A stretch of 64,000 nt of DNA, taken from positions 62,001 through 126,000 of the forward strand of contig NZ_CP019285.1 of assembly GCF_000226975.2 (NCBI RefSeq), given 5' to 3'. This DNA comes from Halobiforma lacisalsi AJ5. Its GTDB lineage: Archaea; Halobacteriota; Halobacteria; Halobacteriales; Natrialbaceae. The position numbers and the translations under genes are program-made. Under the pieces are notes generated by a model that saw only the letters and a program-made list of their open reading frames with translations, ran no database searches and was not told the origin of the DNA. This document shows positions 43,822-52,927 of this stretch, piece after piece (within the stretch, counting starts at the first letter, position 1; every line of letters starts with the position of its first letter).

Positions 43822-44850
43822 CAGCTTTGTACGTTAGCGTCAGCGGCTGAGTGATGAGGAGGTAATCGATCTCGGCCATCAAGTCATTAACGCCGCGATC
43901 TTCGTTGTCCCGGACCTAAGAGAGAATGTTGTAGTCGGCTTCTTTCAGAGAATGTTCAAGATTCACTCGAAGTGATGATACCTTCAATCAGACTGTGCCC
44001 AAAGCGGTCGAATCAGGGTTAAGACGAACGAGGCTGTAGGCAGCTATCAGAAGGTGCCAGTACCGACTGGCACCTTCATCGGCCTGTATCTCGTAGTCTC
44101 CTACGCAGAGATCCTGCTTCGAGTCCTCGAAGAACGTTTCGATGCGCCAGCGCATTCCGTAGGAACAAATAATGTGCTCGGTCGGTGCGTCGATCTTGTT
44201 TGTGGCAAGACACTTGAACGGATTCTCTTCGTCTTCGTCGGTTCCTTTCTCGGCGATAACCAGCTTTACGTGCCCCAGTTGGGAGACAGGAAGCCTCTCC
44301 TCTAGGTATGGTAGATCTCGTCTTCGATATTACGCTCAGCTGTTTCGATTCGCTTTCGAGCGCATCGATGGGGATATTTTCTCCATCGTAAGTTACCTGC
44401 CGATTGTTCCAGAGCGGACCGCTCAAGTCCTTGCCGTAGGGTTCGATGAGTTCGGGAAGGTCAGAACCGTGGGAAAACCCCGAGTCGAAAAGGTAGATCT
44501 CCGCAGGTACACCTTCCTCTTCTACGAGTTCGGTGCCGATCTCGCGGGCGAGATCGTACTTCTAAAGTCCTTCAAGACGTTCGTGATTGAATTGCTGCTT
44601 AGCCCAATTGTATTAGGTGAAGGACTTGTTGAGAGCGCGTTTGCTATTGGCTGGAAGGACTTCGCGTACGATTCCCGCCACAGTCTTGTTGCTGGCCGTA
44701 ACAAGACTGTAGCGTAGGTTTTAGCGTGATACCATTGATCTGGAGACAGCGACTCGAACTCGTCGAACACACGCGTACACGACATTGTAGTCGACATCAT
44801 TCGTCCTTGCCACCTCCTATGTCATGTACCTATTTCAACGTGCAAAGCTG
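43822..44850 (-). mobile_element. Decayed IS701-like element (second copy) with broken transposase
   Basis: The terminal inverted repeats CAGCTTTGTACGTT (43822-43835) and AACGTGCAAAGCTG (44837-44850) bound about 1.03 kb. On the minus strand, pieces of a DDE transposase appear in successive frames: VFDEFESLSPDQWYHAKTYA, LVEEEGVPAEIYLFDSGFSHG, GPLWNNRQVTYDGENIPIDAL, GHVKLVIAEKGTDEDEENPF, MRWRIETFFEDSKQDL and ASRYWHLLIAAYSLVRL. A block of some 80 codons, expected to hold the first catalytic Asp, is missing where LEGLQK runs straight into YDLAREI, and there are several stops and frameshifts. It is inactive. It ends 17 bp from the stop of the DUF5791 gene. Confidence 0.88.
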
Positions 44851-44867
44851 GCTTCCAGTAAACCGTA

Positions 44868-45305
44868 TCAGGGAATGTTGTCCACGATAACGTGCTGGAG
44901 GTGGACGTACTCCTCGAACGACATCGGCGCACGCCGTTCGATCTTCTGTTGCACCTCCTTGGCGTCCATCTCGATCTCGAGTTCGCTCTCGACGGCTTCG
45001 ACGTCCATGACGGCCGTGGACATGCCCATCAGCAGGTGCTCAGTGGCCATCGTCACGACGGTCTCGGGGTCCCGGACGCCGTCCTCGAGCGCGAGGACCT
45101 CGGCCGCCTCCTCGAGTGAAATGTCGGGCAGGTCGCCGTCGCCGTCGCGGTCGGCGAGCGCCTCGAGCGCTTCGCGTGGGAGGGTCGTCTCCTCGGCGGC
45201 GGTCTCGAGGCCGCGGTCGTCGACGACGGCGGCGAGTTCGTCGCGGTACTCGGCGCGGAGTTCGGCGGGGGTCTCGGGAACGGTCGTCCGCTGTTCGTGG
45301 AACAT
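44868..45305 (-). CDS. DUF5791-type haloarchaeal protein
   Basis: The 145-residue acidic helical protein (MFHEQRTTVPETPAELRAEYR..., DISLEEAAEVLALEDGVRDPETVVTMA, APMSFEEYVHLQHVIVD) matches a conserved haloarchaeal family with no known role. Its stop codon lies 17 bp from the outer end of the IS remnant, so the insertion narrowly spared the gene. I use the ATG at 45305; nine codons more are open upstream without a better start. Confidence 0.78.
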   Translation of the reverse strand: MFHEQRTTVPETPAELRAEYRDELAAVVDDRGLETAAEETTLPREALEALADRDGDGDLPDISLEEAAEVLALEDGVRDPETVVTMATEHLLMGMSTAVMDVEAVESELEIEMDAKEVQQKIERRAPMSFEEYVHLQHVIVDNIP

Positions 45306-45445
45306 ACGGGAATCCACAGCGGACTGCCTCAAGTGCGTTGCTATCGCCGGAGTCGTCCCGTCGACGCCGGACGGTCGAAAATACGCGTACTCCGACCGGG
45401 AAATTCATCGGAACGTTAAACAAGTTACCCTCATATGATAGCCGC

Positions 45446-46528
45446 ATGAAAGTTGCCCTGATCGGAGTCGGTCAGGCCGGTGGGAAGGTAACCGAACGGC
45501 TCGCCCGGTTCGACGCGGACATGGGCTTCGACGCCGTTCAAGGTGCCCTGGCCGTCAACTCCGCAGAACCCGACCTCCAGTCCCTCGAGTTCGTCGACAC
45601 CCAGTTGATCGGTGCCGACCGCGTCAACGGCCACGGCGTCGGCGGCGACAACGAACTCGGTGCCGAGATCATGCAGTCCGACGCCCAGCAGGTCCTGAGC
45701 GGCCTCGACGGGCGAATCACCTCGAAGTCCGAGGCGATCTTCGTCGTCGCCGGCCTCGGCGGCGGGACCGGCAGCGGCGGCGCGCCGGTGCTCGTCCACG
45801 AACTCCAGCGAGTCTACGACGTCCCCGTCTACGCGCTCGGCGTCCTCCCCGGGCGCAACGAGGGCGCGCTCTACCAGGCCAACGCCGGCCGCTCGCTGAA
45901 GACGCTCGCCCGCGAGGCCGACGCGACCCTGCTGATCGACAACGACGCCTGGCACGAACAGGGCGAGAGCGTCGAGGGTGCCTTCGAGACGATCAACGGC
46001 AAGATCGCCCAGCGGGTCGGCCTGCTGTTCGCGTCCGGCGAGGCCGTCGAGGGCGTCGGCGAGAGCGTCGTCGACTCGAGCGAGGTCATCAACACGCTCC
46101 GGTCGGGCGGCATCGCTACGCTGGGGTACGCAAGCGAGGTGGCAAGCGACGACAGCGCCCAGAACGTCCGCACCGTGATGACCGTCGCCAGGCAGGCCCT
46201 GCTGACCGGGACGAGCCTCCCGGACGCGACGACGGCCGACTCCGCCTTGCTCGTGATCGCCGGGGAACCCGACACCATCCCGCGAAAGGGCGTCGAGAAG
46301 GCCCGTCGCTGGCTCGAGGACGAGACCGAGAGCATGCAGGTCCGGGGCGGCGACTTCCCGCTGGACAGCGACCGCCTCGGTGCGCTGGTCCTGCTGGGCG
46401 GCGCGGAGCGATCCAGCCGCATCGAGGAGTTCATGGAACGCGCCCGGGAGGCCAAACGGGCCGCGGAGGGCGAGCGAACCGATCCCGCCGAAGAACTCAC
46501 CGACGACCGGCTCGAGAACCTCTTTTGA
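45446..46528 (+). CDS. cetZ: CetZ-family tubulin-like GTPase
   Basis: CetZ proteins are haloarchaeal relatives of tubulin and FtsZ that control cell shape. The 360-residue protein begins MKVALIGVGQAGGKVTERLARFD and has VAVNS-type LAVNSAEPDL and the GTP-binding loop GGGTGSG at 105-111. It also has LGVLPGRNEGALYQANAGRSL and DNDAWHEQGESVEGAFETIN, all typical of the group rather than of FtsZ. It ends in an acidic/basic tail (EEFMERAREAKRAAEGERTD). Haloarchaea carry several CetZ paralogues; which one this is cannot be said. Confidence 0.93.
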   Translation: MKVALIGVGQAGGKVTERLARFDADMGFDAVQGALAVNSAEPDLQSLEFVDTQLIGADRVNGHGVGGDNELGAEIMQSDAQQVLSGLDGRITSKSEAIFVVAGLGGGTGSGGAPVLVHELQRVYDVPVYALGVLPGRNEGALYQANAGRSLKTLAREADATLLIDNDAWHEQGESVEGAFETINGKIAQRVGLLFASGEAVEGVGESVVDSSEVINTLRSGGIATLGYASEVASDDSAQNVRTVMTVARQALLTGTSLPDATTADSALLVIAGEPDTIPRKGVEKARRWLEDETESMQVRGGDFPLDSDRLGALVLLGGAERSSRIEEFMERAREAKRAAEGERTDPAEELTDDRLENLF

Positions 46529-46594
46529 GTCGTTGACTCAACCGTTTCTCCGATCGGGCCAACGGTCGTGAACCGTCGGAACTACTTTTAATTT

Positions 46595-46610
46595 CTGGCC
46601 ACGTGGCCAG
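46595..46610. promoter_or_regulatory. 16-bp perfect palindrome at the GH2-like gene start
   Basis: CTGGCCACGTGGCCAG is perfectly symmetrical and lies between a TATA-like CTTTTAATTT (46585-46594) and the ATG at 46615, directly over the expected transcription start. That is the classic position of an archaeal repressor site. Confidence 0.65.
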
Positions 46611-46614
46611 GGTA

Positions 46615-48576
46615 ATGACCGACGAGTGGACCGGCGGGCGCATCGTCGACTGGGGGGAGGCAGACACCGAGGGGCCGCCGACCGTCGCGGAGTGGCGGCC
46701 GGTCGCGGTCCCGGCTCAGCGACCGGAGTTCGGCCGCGATGGGGACGAGGAGCCGGGACCCGACCTCGAGGCCGTCGCGTACCGGACCACCCTGGCGGAC
46801 CCGCGCTCGAGCGACCGCGCCGACGAACGGGCGCTGCTCGAGATCCGTGGCGGCTACGGCCGGATGGCGGTCTGGTTCAACGGGACGAAACTCGGCGAGT
46901 CGGACCCACACTTCGTTCCCGCACGATACACCGTCGACCCGGAGCCGACGAACGAACTGGTCGTCGCCTGCGAGCGGCCGGACGCGTTCGCCGGTATCCG
47001 CGCGACGGACGAGATGCCGGCCTCGTTCGCGACGCCCGGCGTCCGGTGGGACGTCGACCTCGAGCCCCGTCCCGCGACGTTCCTGCGGCGAGTGAAAGCC
47101 CACCCGCGCCTCGAGCGCGGCGAGCGCGGCGAGGGAACCGACGACCCGCGGGGGGAGATCGATGTCGAGATCGAAATCGACGCGGGAACCGCGGTGGACG
47201 ACGCGATTACCCTCTCCGTGCGGCCCGAGGAACGCGGCGGCGGGGCGACCATGGAACGGATTCCGGTGACCGCCGAGGCGGGCGAGCGGACGACCGTCTC
47301 GCGGACGGTCGAGGTTCGAGACCCCTCGCTGTGGTGGCCCCGTGGGTACGGCCCGCAACACCGGTACGCCGTCCGGGCAAAACTCGGGGCCGACGCCGCC
47401 GAGCGGACCATCGGCTTCCGGCGAGTCGAACGCGACGCCGACGGCTTTCTCGTCAACGGAACGCGGGTCCGGGCGCGGGGGTTCACCAGGCTGCCGGGCG
47501 GCGACCCCGAGGCCGACGTTCGGCGGGCGCTCGAGGCGAACGCGACGCTCGTACGCGCGCGTGGACACGTTCCCTCCCAGGCACTGCACGAGGCGTGTGA
47601 CGAGGCCGGATTGCTGGTCTGGCAGGATCTCCCGGCCAGCGGTCCAGAGTTCGCCGCGCGGCTTTCGGACGGCGACAGTAGCGACCGGATGGTCGAACGC
47701 GGCCGTCGCCTGGCGACCGCCCTCGCCGACGAGTACGGCCACCACCCCTCCATCGCCTGCTACGGAGTCCAGGACGAGCCGGCGACCCCCTTCGACGACC
47801 CCGTGGGGAGCGGGTTCACCGGGAAACTCGCGGTCCGATACCGCGCGTGGCGGACCGCGATCGACCGTGCTCCCGCCGAGGCGATCGCCGAGGCCTTCCC
47901 CGACGAGGTCCCCGTCCTGCCGGTCGCCGGCCAGCCCGGTACCGATCCCGACGCGGCCCACCTCTTTCCGGGCTGGCAGTACCTCGAGGCGACGGACCTG
48001 TCGTGGCTGCTCGAGACCTATCCCTCGCTCGGCGAGGTCGTCGGCGGGTTCGGTGCGGGCACGCTCGCGGACGGGGTCGATCCGGCGTCGGTGCCCGGGC
48101 TCGACGCGGACGCCTACGCCCGCCGGGCCGGGGAGCCGGCGGCTTCCCGGGAGTATCAGGCCCGAACGCTGAAGACGCTCGTCGAGACGCTTCGCCGCCG
48201 GGAGTGTGGAATCTTCGCCGGGCCGCCGATCTGCGACGCCGCGGCGGGCGGCGGCATGGGTGTGACGACTGCCGAGGGCGAGCCGAAGCCCGCCTACGAG
48301 GCCGTCTCGGACTCGCTCGAGCCCGTTCAGGCGGTACTGGACGACCCGCCGACGCCCGGCGACTCGGTCGGCATCACCCTCTGTAACGACACCGACCGAT
48401 CGCTCGAGGCGGCGGTCGGCTGGCGGGCCGGCGACGAAACGGGCGAGACGACGGTACCGGTCGGTGCGCTCGAGACGACCCCCGTGGGATCGCTGACCGT
48501 TCCGACCGACGCCAGCGCAGTCGAACTTGCCGTCGAGGCCGGCAGTCGATCGGCGACGAACCGCTACAGTTTATAG
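46615..48576 (+). CDS. Glycoside hydrolase family 2-like protein
   Basis: The 653-residue protein has the GH2 layout: an N-terminal jelly-roll sugar-binding part (ALLEIRGGYGRMAVWFNGTKLGESDPHFVP near residue 75), an immunoglobulin-like middle (SLWWPRGYGPQHRYAVRAKL near residue 240) and a TIM barrel (GFRRVERDADGFLVNGTRVRARGFTRLPG, HEACDEAGLLVWQDLPA, HHPSIACYGVQDEP). The usual acid/base motif GNE reads GVQDEP, and a clear nucleophile Glu is not evident, so activity against beta-mannosides or beta-galactosides is uncertain. No export signal is seen. The palindrome at its start suggests sugar-responsive control. Confidence 0.8.
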   Translation: MTDEWTGGRIVDWGEADTEGPPTVAEWRPVAVPAQRPEFGRDGDEEPGPDLEAVAYRTTLADPRSSDRADERALLEIRGGYGRMAVWFNGTKLGESDPHFVPARYTVDPEPTNELVVACERPDAFAGIRATDEMPASFATPGVRWDVDLEPRPATFLRRVKAHPRLERGERGEGTDDPRGEIDVEIEIDAGTAVDDAITLSVRPEERGGGATMERIPVTAEAGERTTVSRTVEVRDPSLWWPRGYGPQHRYAVRAKLGADAAERTIGFRRVERDADGFLVNGTRVRARGFTRLPGGDPEADVRRALEANATLVRARGHVPSQALHEACDEAGLLVWQDLPASGPEFAARLSDGDSSDRMVERGRRLATALADEYGHHPSIACYGVQDEPATPFDDPVGSGFTGKLAVRYRAWRTAIDRAPAEAIAEAFPDEVPVLPVAGQPGTDPDAAHLFPGWQYLEATDLSWLLETYPSLGEVVGGFGAGTLADGVDPASVPGLDADAYARRAGEPAASREYQARTLKTLVETLRRRECGIFAGPPICDAAAGGGMGVTTAEGEPKPAYEAVSDSLEPVQAVLDDPPTPGDSVGITLCNDTDRSLEAAVGWRAGDETGETTVPVGALETTPVGSLTVPTDASAVELAVEAGSRSATNRYSL

Positions 48577-48921
48577 GGTCATGGGATTCTGTGACAGGGT
48601 GTGACCCGGCGTTATGCGGCCCCTGCTAACGGTTTTCGCACCTTTCGTGACCGGTACTTTTAAATTGGAGGCGACAGTAGCTATCGGTACCAGAACGCCG
48701 CCGGGGCGCGTATAGCTCGACGATCGATGACAGGGAATCTTATTCACCGAGGTTTCGCAGATCGTCAGCGTACGCTCCGTGCGGCCGAACGGGACGAGAA
48801 ACGCGACCGCGGCACCGCCGAATCGCCGGTTTCCGGCGAACGACGGTCGCCGGGGTTGCCGACCTCCGCTCCCGTCCGGCCGCGTTCCCGGCGCGGGTAT
48901 GGCACAGAGGCTTGAATAATT
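48577..48921 (+). other. Promoter/leader region of the coiled-coil protein gene
   Basis: A 6-bp inverted repeat (GGGTCA 48576-48581 / TGACCC 48602-48607) next to the GH2-like stop, followed by GGTTTTCGC, may end that transcript. A strong TATA-like TACTTTTAAA (48655-48664) would start transcription near 48688, which leaves an unusually long leader of about 230 nt before the ATG at 48922. An open frame of 62 codons (ATG 48727) lies in the leader; its Arg-rich product has no recognisable features. Confidence 0.5.
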
Positions 48922-49803
48922 ATGGTAGACGGATCGAAAAACATCGAACTGACAGAGGACGACCTAGAAAACAAATCGAAAGGCGAGCTTATCAAGAAGG
49001 CCGGACAGCTCCGAGACCGGCGAAACGAGCTCAACCAGATGGCCTCCGAACGGGCCTCCAAACGCGACGACCTGAACGCGAAGACTCGGGAGAAGGTCGA
49101 CGAGGCCCAGGAGCACCGCGAGAAGCGCGACGAGCTCAACGAGCAGGTCCAGGAGCACAAGGAAAAGCGCAACGAGCTCAACGCGGAGGCTAACGAACTC
49201 TTCGACAAAGTCGAGGAGCTCAAGTCGGACATGGAGCTCGACGAGGGGAAGGACCTCGAGGAACTCGAGGAAGAGATCGAAGAACTCGAGTTCAAACAGC
49301 AGACCGAGGTCCTCTCGAGCGAGGAAGAGCAGGAGCTCATCGAGAAGATCGAGTCCAAGCGCGAGGAGTACGAGGAGCGCAAGCAGAAACTCGATCAGAA
49401 CGAGGACTTAGAGGAACTCGTCGAGGAGGCAGAGGAAGTACGATCGGAAGCCTCCCAGCACCACCAGAAGGTCACGGAACTCGCGGACAAGGCCCAGGAA
49501 CATCACAACCAGATGATCGAGGCCTACCGCGAGGCCGACGACATCCGTGACGAGGCCGACGAGATGCACGAGAAGTTCGTCGAGGCCCAGGAGGCGGCCG
49601 ACCGTCACCACGAGGACTTCGTCCGCGTTCAGAAGCGTCTGCGCGAACTCGACAAGCAGGAAGAAGAGGAGCGCAAGTCCGAGCGCGACAAGAAGAAAGA
49701 GGAGGCCAAGGAAGAGGCCGAAGAAATCTATCAGAAGTTCAAAGAAGGCGAAACCCTCGACACCGAGGACCTGATGAAGCTCCAGAAGACGGGGCTGCTC
49801 TAA
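48922..49803 (+). CDS. Archaeal coiled-coil protein (COG1340-like)
   Basis: The 293-residue protein is almost entirely heptad-patterned coiled coil: GELIKKAGQLRDRRNELNQ, KTREKVDEAQEHREKRDELNE and so on to QKRLRELDKQEEEERKSERDK. It has a short break near residues 105-130 where the chain may fold back. It ends with a helical EEAEEIYQKFKEGETLDTEDLMKLQ segment. Such proteins are conserved in archaea and may tether or organise other proteins; the function is not known. Charged residues are extremely abundant, with little proline or aromatic. Confidence 0.85.
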   Translation: MVDGSKNIELTEDDLENKSKGELIKKAGQLRDRRNELNQMASERASKRDDLNAKTREKVDEAQEHREKRDELNEQVQEHKEKRNELNAEANELFDKVEELKSDMELDEGKDLEELEEEIEELEFKQQTEVLSSEEEQELIEKIESKREEYEERKQKLDQNEDLEELVEEAEEVRSEASQHHQKVTELADKAQEHHNQMIEAYREADDIRDEADEMHEKFVEAQEAADRHHEDFVRVQKRLRELDKQEEEERKSERDKKKEEAKEEAEEIYQKFKEGETLDTEDLMKLQKTGLL

Positions 49804-50166
49804 GGTCGTCCCCAGGTTCGATTCGTCCCCGCGTTCGGGTCGCGGGTCCGGCGTTCGCATCTGATTTGGGTTCGTGTTCGCGGTCACGGTCGTAGTGATA
49901 GTGGTAGTGGTAGTGATAGGGGTCGTCGCGATTTTCGGCCGACCGAGGACGACCAGCAGCGTACGCTGGCACCTGCGTCCCGTCTCGAGTGCGGGAGGTC
50001 GTGGTCCGGGTCCGTTCGTGGCCGTGATTTCCGGTCGTTCCGGGGACGGAGAACGTGAGATCGAGAGTCGAGAGTCCAGTAGCGACGCGGCCGACGCTCG
50101 TGAGCGGACGAGCCGCGACGACAACGGTTAACAGGTCAGCACACGGACCTGACGCTATGAACAGAG
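49804..50166 (+). other. Intergenic region with a hexamer repeat and a possible small membrane ORF
   Basis: An 85-codon open frame (GTG 49874 to 50131) begins with a Val/Ile run, FAVTVVVIVVVVVIGVVAIFG, encoded by imperfect GTAGTG repeats; read on the other strand the same bases give His-Tyr repeats. The rest is Arg/Ser-rich. It might be a one-span membrane peptide, but the simple-sequence origin makes this doubtful. The promoter of sppA probably lies near 50135-50145 (GGTTAACAGG). Confidence 0.35.
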
Positions 50167-51171
50167 GTGACTACCGTGGTTAGTACGGCAGACGTCGGAC
50201 GGCTTGCCGTCGTCACGCTGGGGGCAGTGCTGTTCGCCGCCGCCGGCGTCGGCCTGTTCGTCGTCTACCCCGAGACGCTCACGGACCTGTTCGGGATCGC
50301 GTTCGCGATCGTCGTCGTCCTCGCCGGGCTCCGGATCGCGGGCAACGTCGCCGCGTCGCTGTTTCCCGACTACGACGTGGCCGAGGTCGCCGTCGAGGGA
50401 CCGATCACCCGCGACGGGGGTAGCGGCCCGCTCCCGCAGAGTCCGCGGGGGACACCGGCCGACGACATCGTCGAACAGATCGACCGGGCTGACGAGGACG
50501 AGAACGTGGACGCGCTCTTGTTGAAACTGAACACGCCGGGCGGCGAGGTCGTCCCCAGCGACGACATCCGGCTCGCGGCCGAGCGGTTCGACGGGCCAAC
50601 GATCGCCTACGCGACCGACGTCTGTGCGAGCGGCGGCTACTGGATCGCCAGCGGCTGTGACGAACTGTGGGCCCGCGACGGGTCGATCGTCGGCTCGATC
50701 GGCGTCATCGGCTCGAGAGTGAACGCGAGCGAACTCGCCGACAAGGTCGGCCTCTCCTACGAACGGTTCGCCGCCGGCGAGTACAAAGACGCCGGCACTC
50801 CGCTGAAGGACCTCGAGGAGGACGAACGCGAGTACCTCCAGGGGCTTATCGACGACTACTACGACACGTTCGTCGAGCGGGTCAGCGAGGGGCGTGACCT
50901 CGAACCGGAGTTCGTCCGGGACACGGAAGCGCGGATCTACCTCGGCGAATCCGCCCACGAACTGGGTCTGGTCGACGAACTGGGAACGCGCCGCGAGATC
51001 GAGGAGGAACTGGCGGACCGCCTCGAGACCGACGAGGTGGCGATCGAGGAGTTCGAACCCGAGCGGCCGCTGATGGCACGCGTCGGTGCGGGTGCCCGGA
51101 CGGTCGCTTACGCGTTCGGTGCCGGTCTCGCGGGAATCGCGGCGGAGCGGGAGTTCAGACTGCGAACGTGA
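50167..51171 (+). CDS. sppA: Signal peptide peptidase SppA (S49 family)
   Basis: The 334-residue protein has two N-terminal membrane segments (VTLGAVLFAAAGVGLFVVYP and LFGIAFAIVVVLAGLRIAG) and then an S49 protease domain. That domain has VDALLLKLNTPGGEVVPSDDI, the catalytic Ser in ATDVCASGGYWIASGCDEL near residue 157, and SIVGSIGVIGS with a Lys in GEYKDAGTPLKDL. SppA clears leftover signal peptides from the membrane. The start may be this GTG or another GTG three codons later (50176); both fit. No ATG is available in frame. Confidence 0.9.
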   Translation: MTTVVSTADVGRLAVVTLGAVLFAAAGVGLFVVYPETLTDLFGIAFAIVVVLAGLRIAGNVAASLFPDYDVAEVAVEGPITRDGGSGPLPQSPRGTPADDIVEQIDRADEDENVDALLLKLNTPGGEVVPSDDIRLAAERFDGPTIAYATDVCASGGYWIASGCDELWARDGSIVGSIGVIGSRVNASELADKVGLSYERFAAGEYKDAGTPLKDLEEDEREYLQGLIDDYYDTFVERVSEGRDLEPEFVRDTEARIYLGESAHELGLVDELGTRREIEEELADRLETDEVAIEEFEPERPLMARVGAGARTVAYAFGAGLAGIAAEREFRLRT

Positions 51172-51403
51172 CCGGGTCGTCATCGAACCCACGGTGACGC
51201 GGGCGGCGCCGATCGCGTCGTATCGTTTTCAGGCGGCCGCGTCCCGACGACTGCTAGACGTGCGAAGGTTGGCCGAACCGCTGGTACACGTTTCTTCTCT
51301 GGCGTCTCGAGGGGGTCGAACCCGGTTCAGGCCTCGGTCCGGCACGGCGCTCGGGTCGAACGAGTAAGTGGGTTTTATCGTCACACAGCAAGGAACGACT
51401 ACC

Positions 51404-52882
51404 GTGTCAACGCTGGTCGTCTGTCTCGACCGGACCGACGACGTGGGCCGCAAGACCGGACTCCGGTCCCCTATCGTCGGCTGGGAGGCAGTTCGCGCGC
51501 TCGTGACGGATATCGGGCTCGCGGATCCGGAGGATTCGGGAGTCAACTCCCTGCTCGAGACGCTACGGGTCGCCCAGGACCTGCGCGACGAGAACGAGGA
51601 CACCGTCGTCGCGGTTGTCTCGGGGGATCGGGAGTCGATGGTGTCGGCCGACAGAGCAGTCGCTCGCCAACTCGACGAACTCATCGCCGAGCACGATCCC
51701 GACTCGGCGGTGGTCGTCATCGACAGCGCGGAAGACGAACGGCTGGTCCCGATCGTCGAGAGCCGCGTTCAGGTCGACTCCGTCGATCGAGTGGTCGTTC
51801 GCCAGGCCCGGGACATCGAGTCCACCTACTACCTGCTGAAGCAGTTTCTCGCCGACGAGGAGCTACGCCAGACGATCCTCGTCCCGCTCGGGCTGACCCT
51901 GCTCGTGTTCCCGATGCTCGCGACCGTCGTCGGTCCGGCCGAGGGCGCAGCCGCGATCACGACCGTCATCGGCCTTTTCCTGCTGTACAAGGGGTTCAAC
52001 GTCGACGAGATCGTGACCGGCGTCGCCCACCAGGCCCGGGAGGCGCTGTACTCCGGCCAGGTGTCGGTCGTCACCTACGTCGTCGCCGCCGGGCTGACGC
52101 TGGTCGGGCTGTTCGCCGGCGCACTCGGGGTCTCGAACCTCGGGGATCCCCAGAGCGTAGTCGTGCTGACGATGCAGTTCCTCTTCGACAGCGTGCCGTG
52201 GCTCGCGATGGCCGGGATCACGGCCAGCGCCGGCCGCCTGCTGGACGAGGTGATCAGTGAGGAACCGGTCCGGCAGTCCTACCTCAACCTCCCGTTTATC
52301 TTGCTTGCGGTCGCGCTGGTGCTTCGCGGGTTCTCGGCGTACTTCCTCGAGCAACAGGGGGTGATCGGATCGCTCGAGGTACCGTCGGCCGTCTACGGCC
52401 CGCTGGCCATCGAAGGGTTTGCGCTGGCAGTGGAGGAACGGCTGGTGCTGTACGTCGCGACTGCGATCGCGGTGAGCCTCGTCGGGGCCCGAGTCGCCTC
52501 GTCGCTGAGCGGCACGGACGACCTCGAGGTGAGCGAGGAGAGCGGGTCGAACGCGGAAGCGGAGGCCGATGTGGAGTCGGGGCTGACGGACGGCGGTCCG
52601 GAGCCGGTGGGTCCGAACGCCGACGGAGGCGTCGAGACGGTTCGTGGAGGCAGTTCCGGTTCCGGTTCCGGTTCCGGTGTCGATACCGGAACTGGGACAG
52701 AAGCCGACGGACGCCCCGAGCCCCGTCCGGAAACAGAAACGGAGACGGAGACGGAGACGGAGACGGAGACGGAGCCATCGAGGTCCGACTCCAACGCCGA
52801 CGTCGAACCTGACTCGAGCGTGCAGGGCGACGAGACCGATCCGGAGGGCGAGAGGGAAAGCGAAGGCGACGACTCCCGATAA
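51404..52882 (+). CDS. DUF373 membrane protein with long acidic tail
   Basis: The 492-residue protein has an N-terminal soluble part (VSTLVVCLDRTDDVGRKTGLRSP..., VVAVVSGDRE, DRVVVRQARDIESTYYLLKQFL). About six membrane segments follow (LVPLGLTLLVFPMLATVVG, ITTVIGLFLLYKGF, VVTYVVAAGLTLVGLFAGALG and so on). The last 115 residues are disordered and include Gly-Ser and Glu-Thr dipeptide runs. DUF373 is an archaeal family without known activity. The start is GTG 51404, where the family's TLVVCLDR strand begins, about 27 bp after a TATA-like GGTTTTATCG. Confidence 0.85.
   Translation: MSTLVVCLDRTDDVGRKTGLRSPIVGWEAVRALVTDIGLADPEDSGVNSLLETLRVAQDLRDENEDTVVAVVSGDRESMVSADRAVARQLDELIAEHDPDSAVVVIDSAEDERLVPIVESRVQVDSVDRVVVRQARDIESTYYLLKQFLADEELRQTILVPLGLTLLVFPMLATVVGPAEGAAAITTVIGLFLLYKGFNVDEIVTGVAHQAREALYSGQVSVVTYVVAAGLTLVGLFAGALGVSNLGDPQSVVVLTMQFLFDSVPWLAMAGITASAGRLLDEVISEEPVRQSYLNLPFILLAVALVLRGFSAYFLEQQGVIGSLEVPSAVYGPLAIEGFALAVEERLVLYVATAIAVSLVGARVASSLSGTDDLEVSEESGSNAEAEADVESGLTDGGPEPVGPNADGGVETVRGGSSGSGSGSGVDTGTGTEADGRPEPRPETETETETETETETEPSRSDSNADVEPDSSVQGDETDPEGERESEGDDSR
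52811..52833 (+). repeat. 23-bp direct repeat, copy 1 (in the DUF373 gene)
   Basis: These bases are identical to 53165-53187 in the dph6 gene and are read in the same frame (DSSVQGDE/D). The flanks differ. Confidence 0.8.
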
Positions 52883-52927
52883 CCGACGACTCGTCATCCC
52901 TTTACCCTCGGCCCCCAACCCTCGAGC

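Noticed and set aside
43822-44850. A working IS transposase gene
   Set aside because: Frames are broken by several stops and shifts and a central block of about 80 codons, expected to carry a catalytic Asp, is missing.
49874-50131. A real small membrane protein from the Val-rich frame
   Set aside because: The hydrophobic run comes from a simple GTAGTG repeat and the remainder is Arg/Ser-rich; kept only as a remark, not as a gene.
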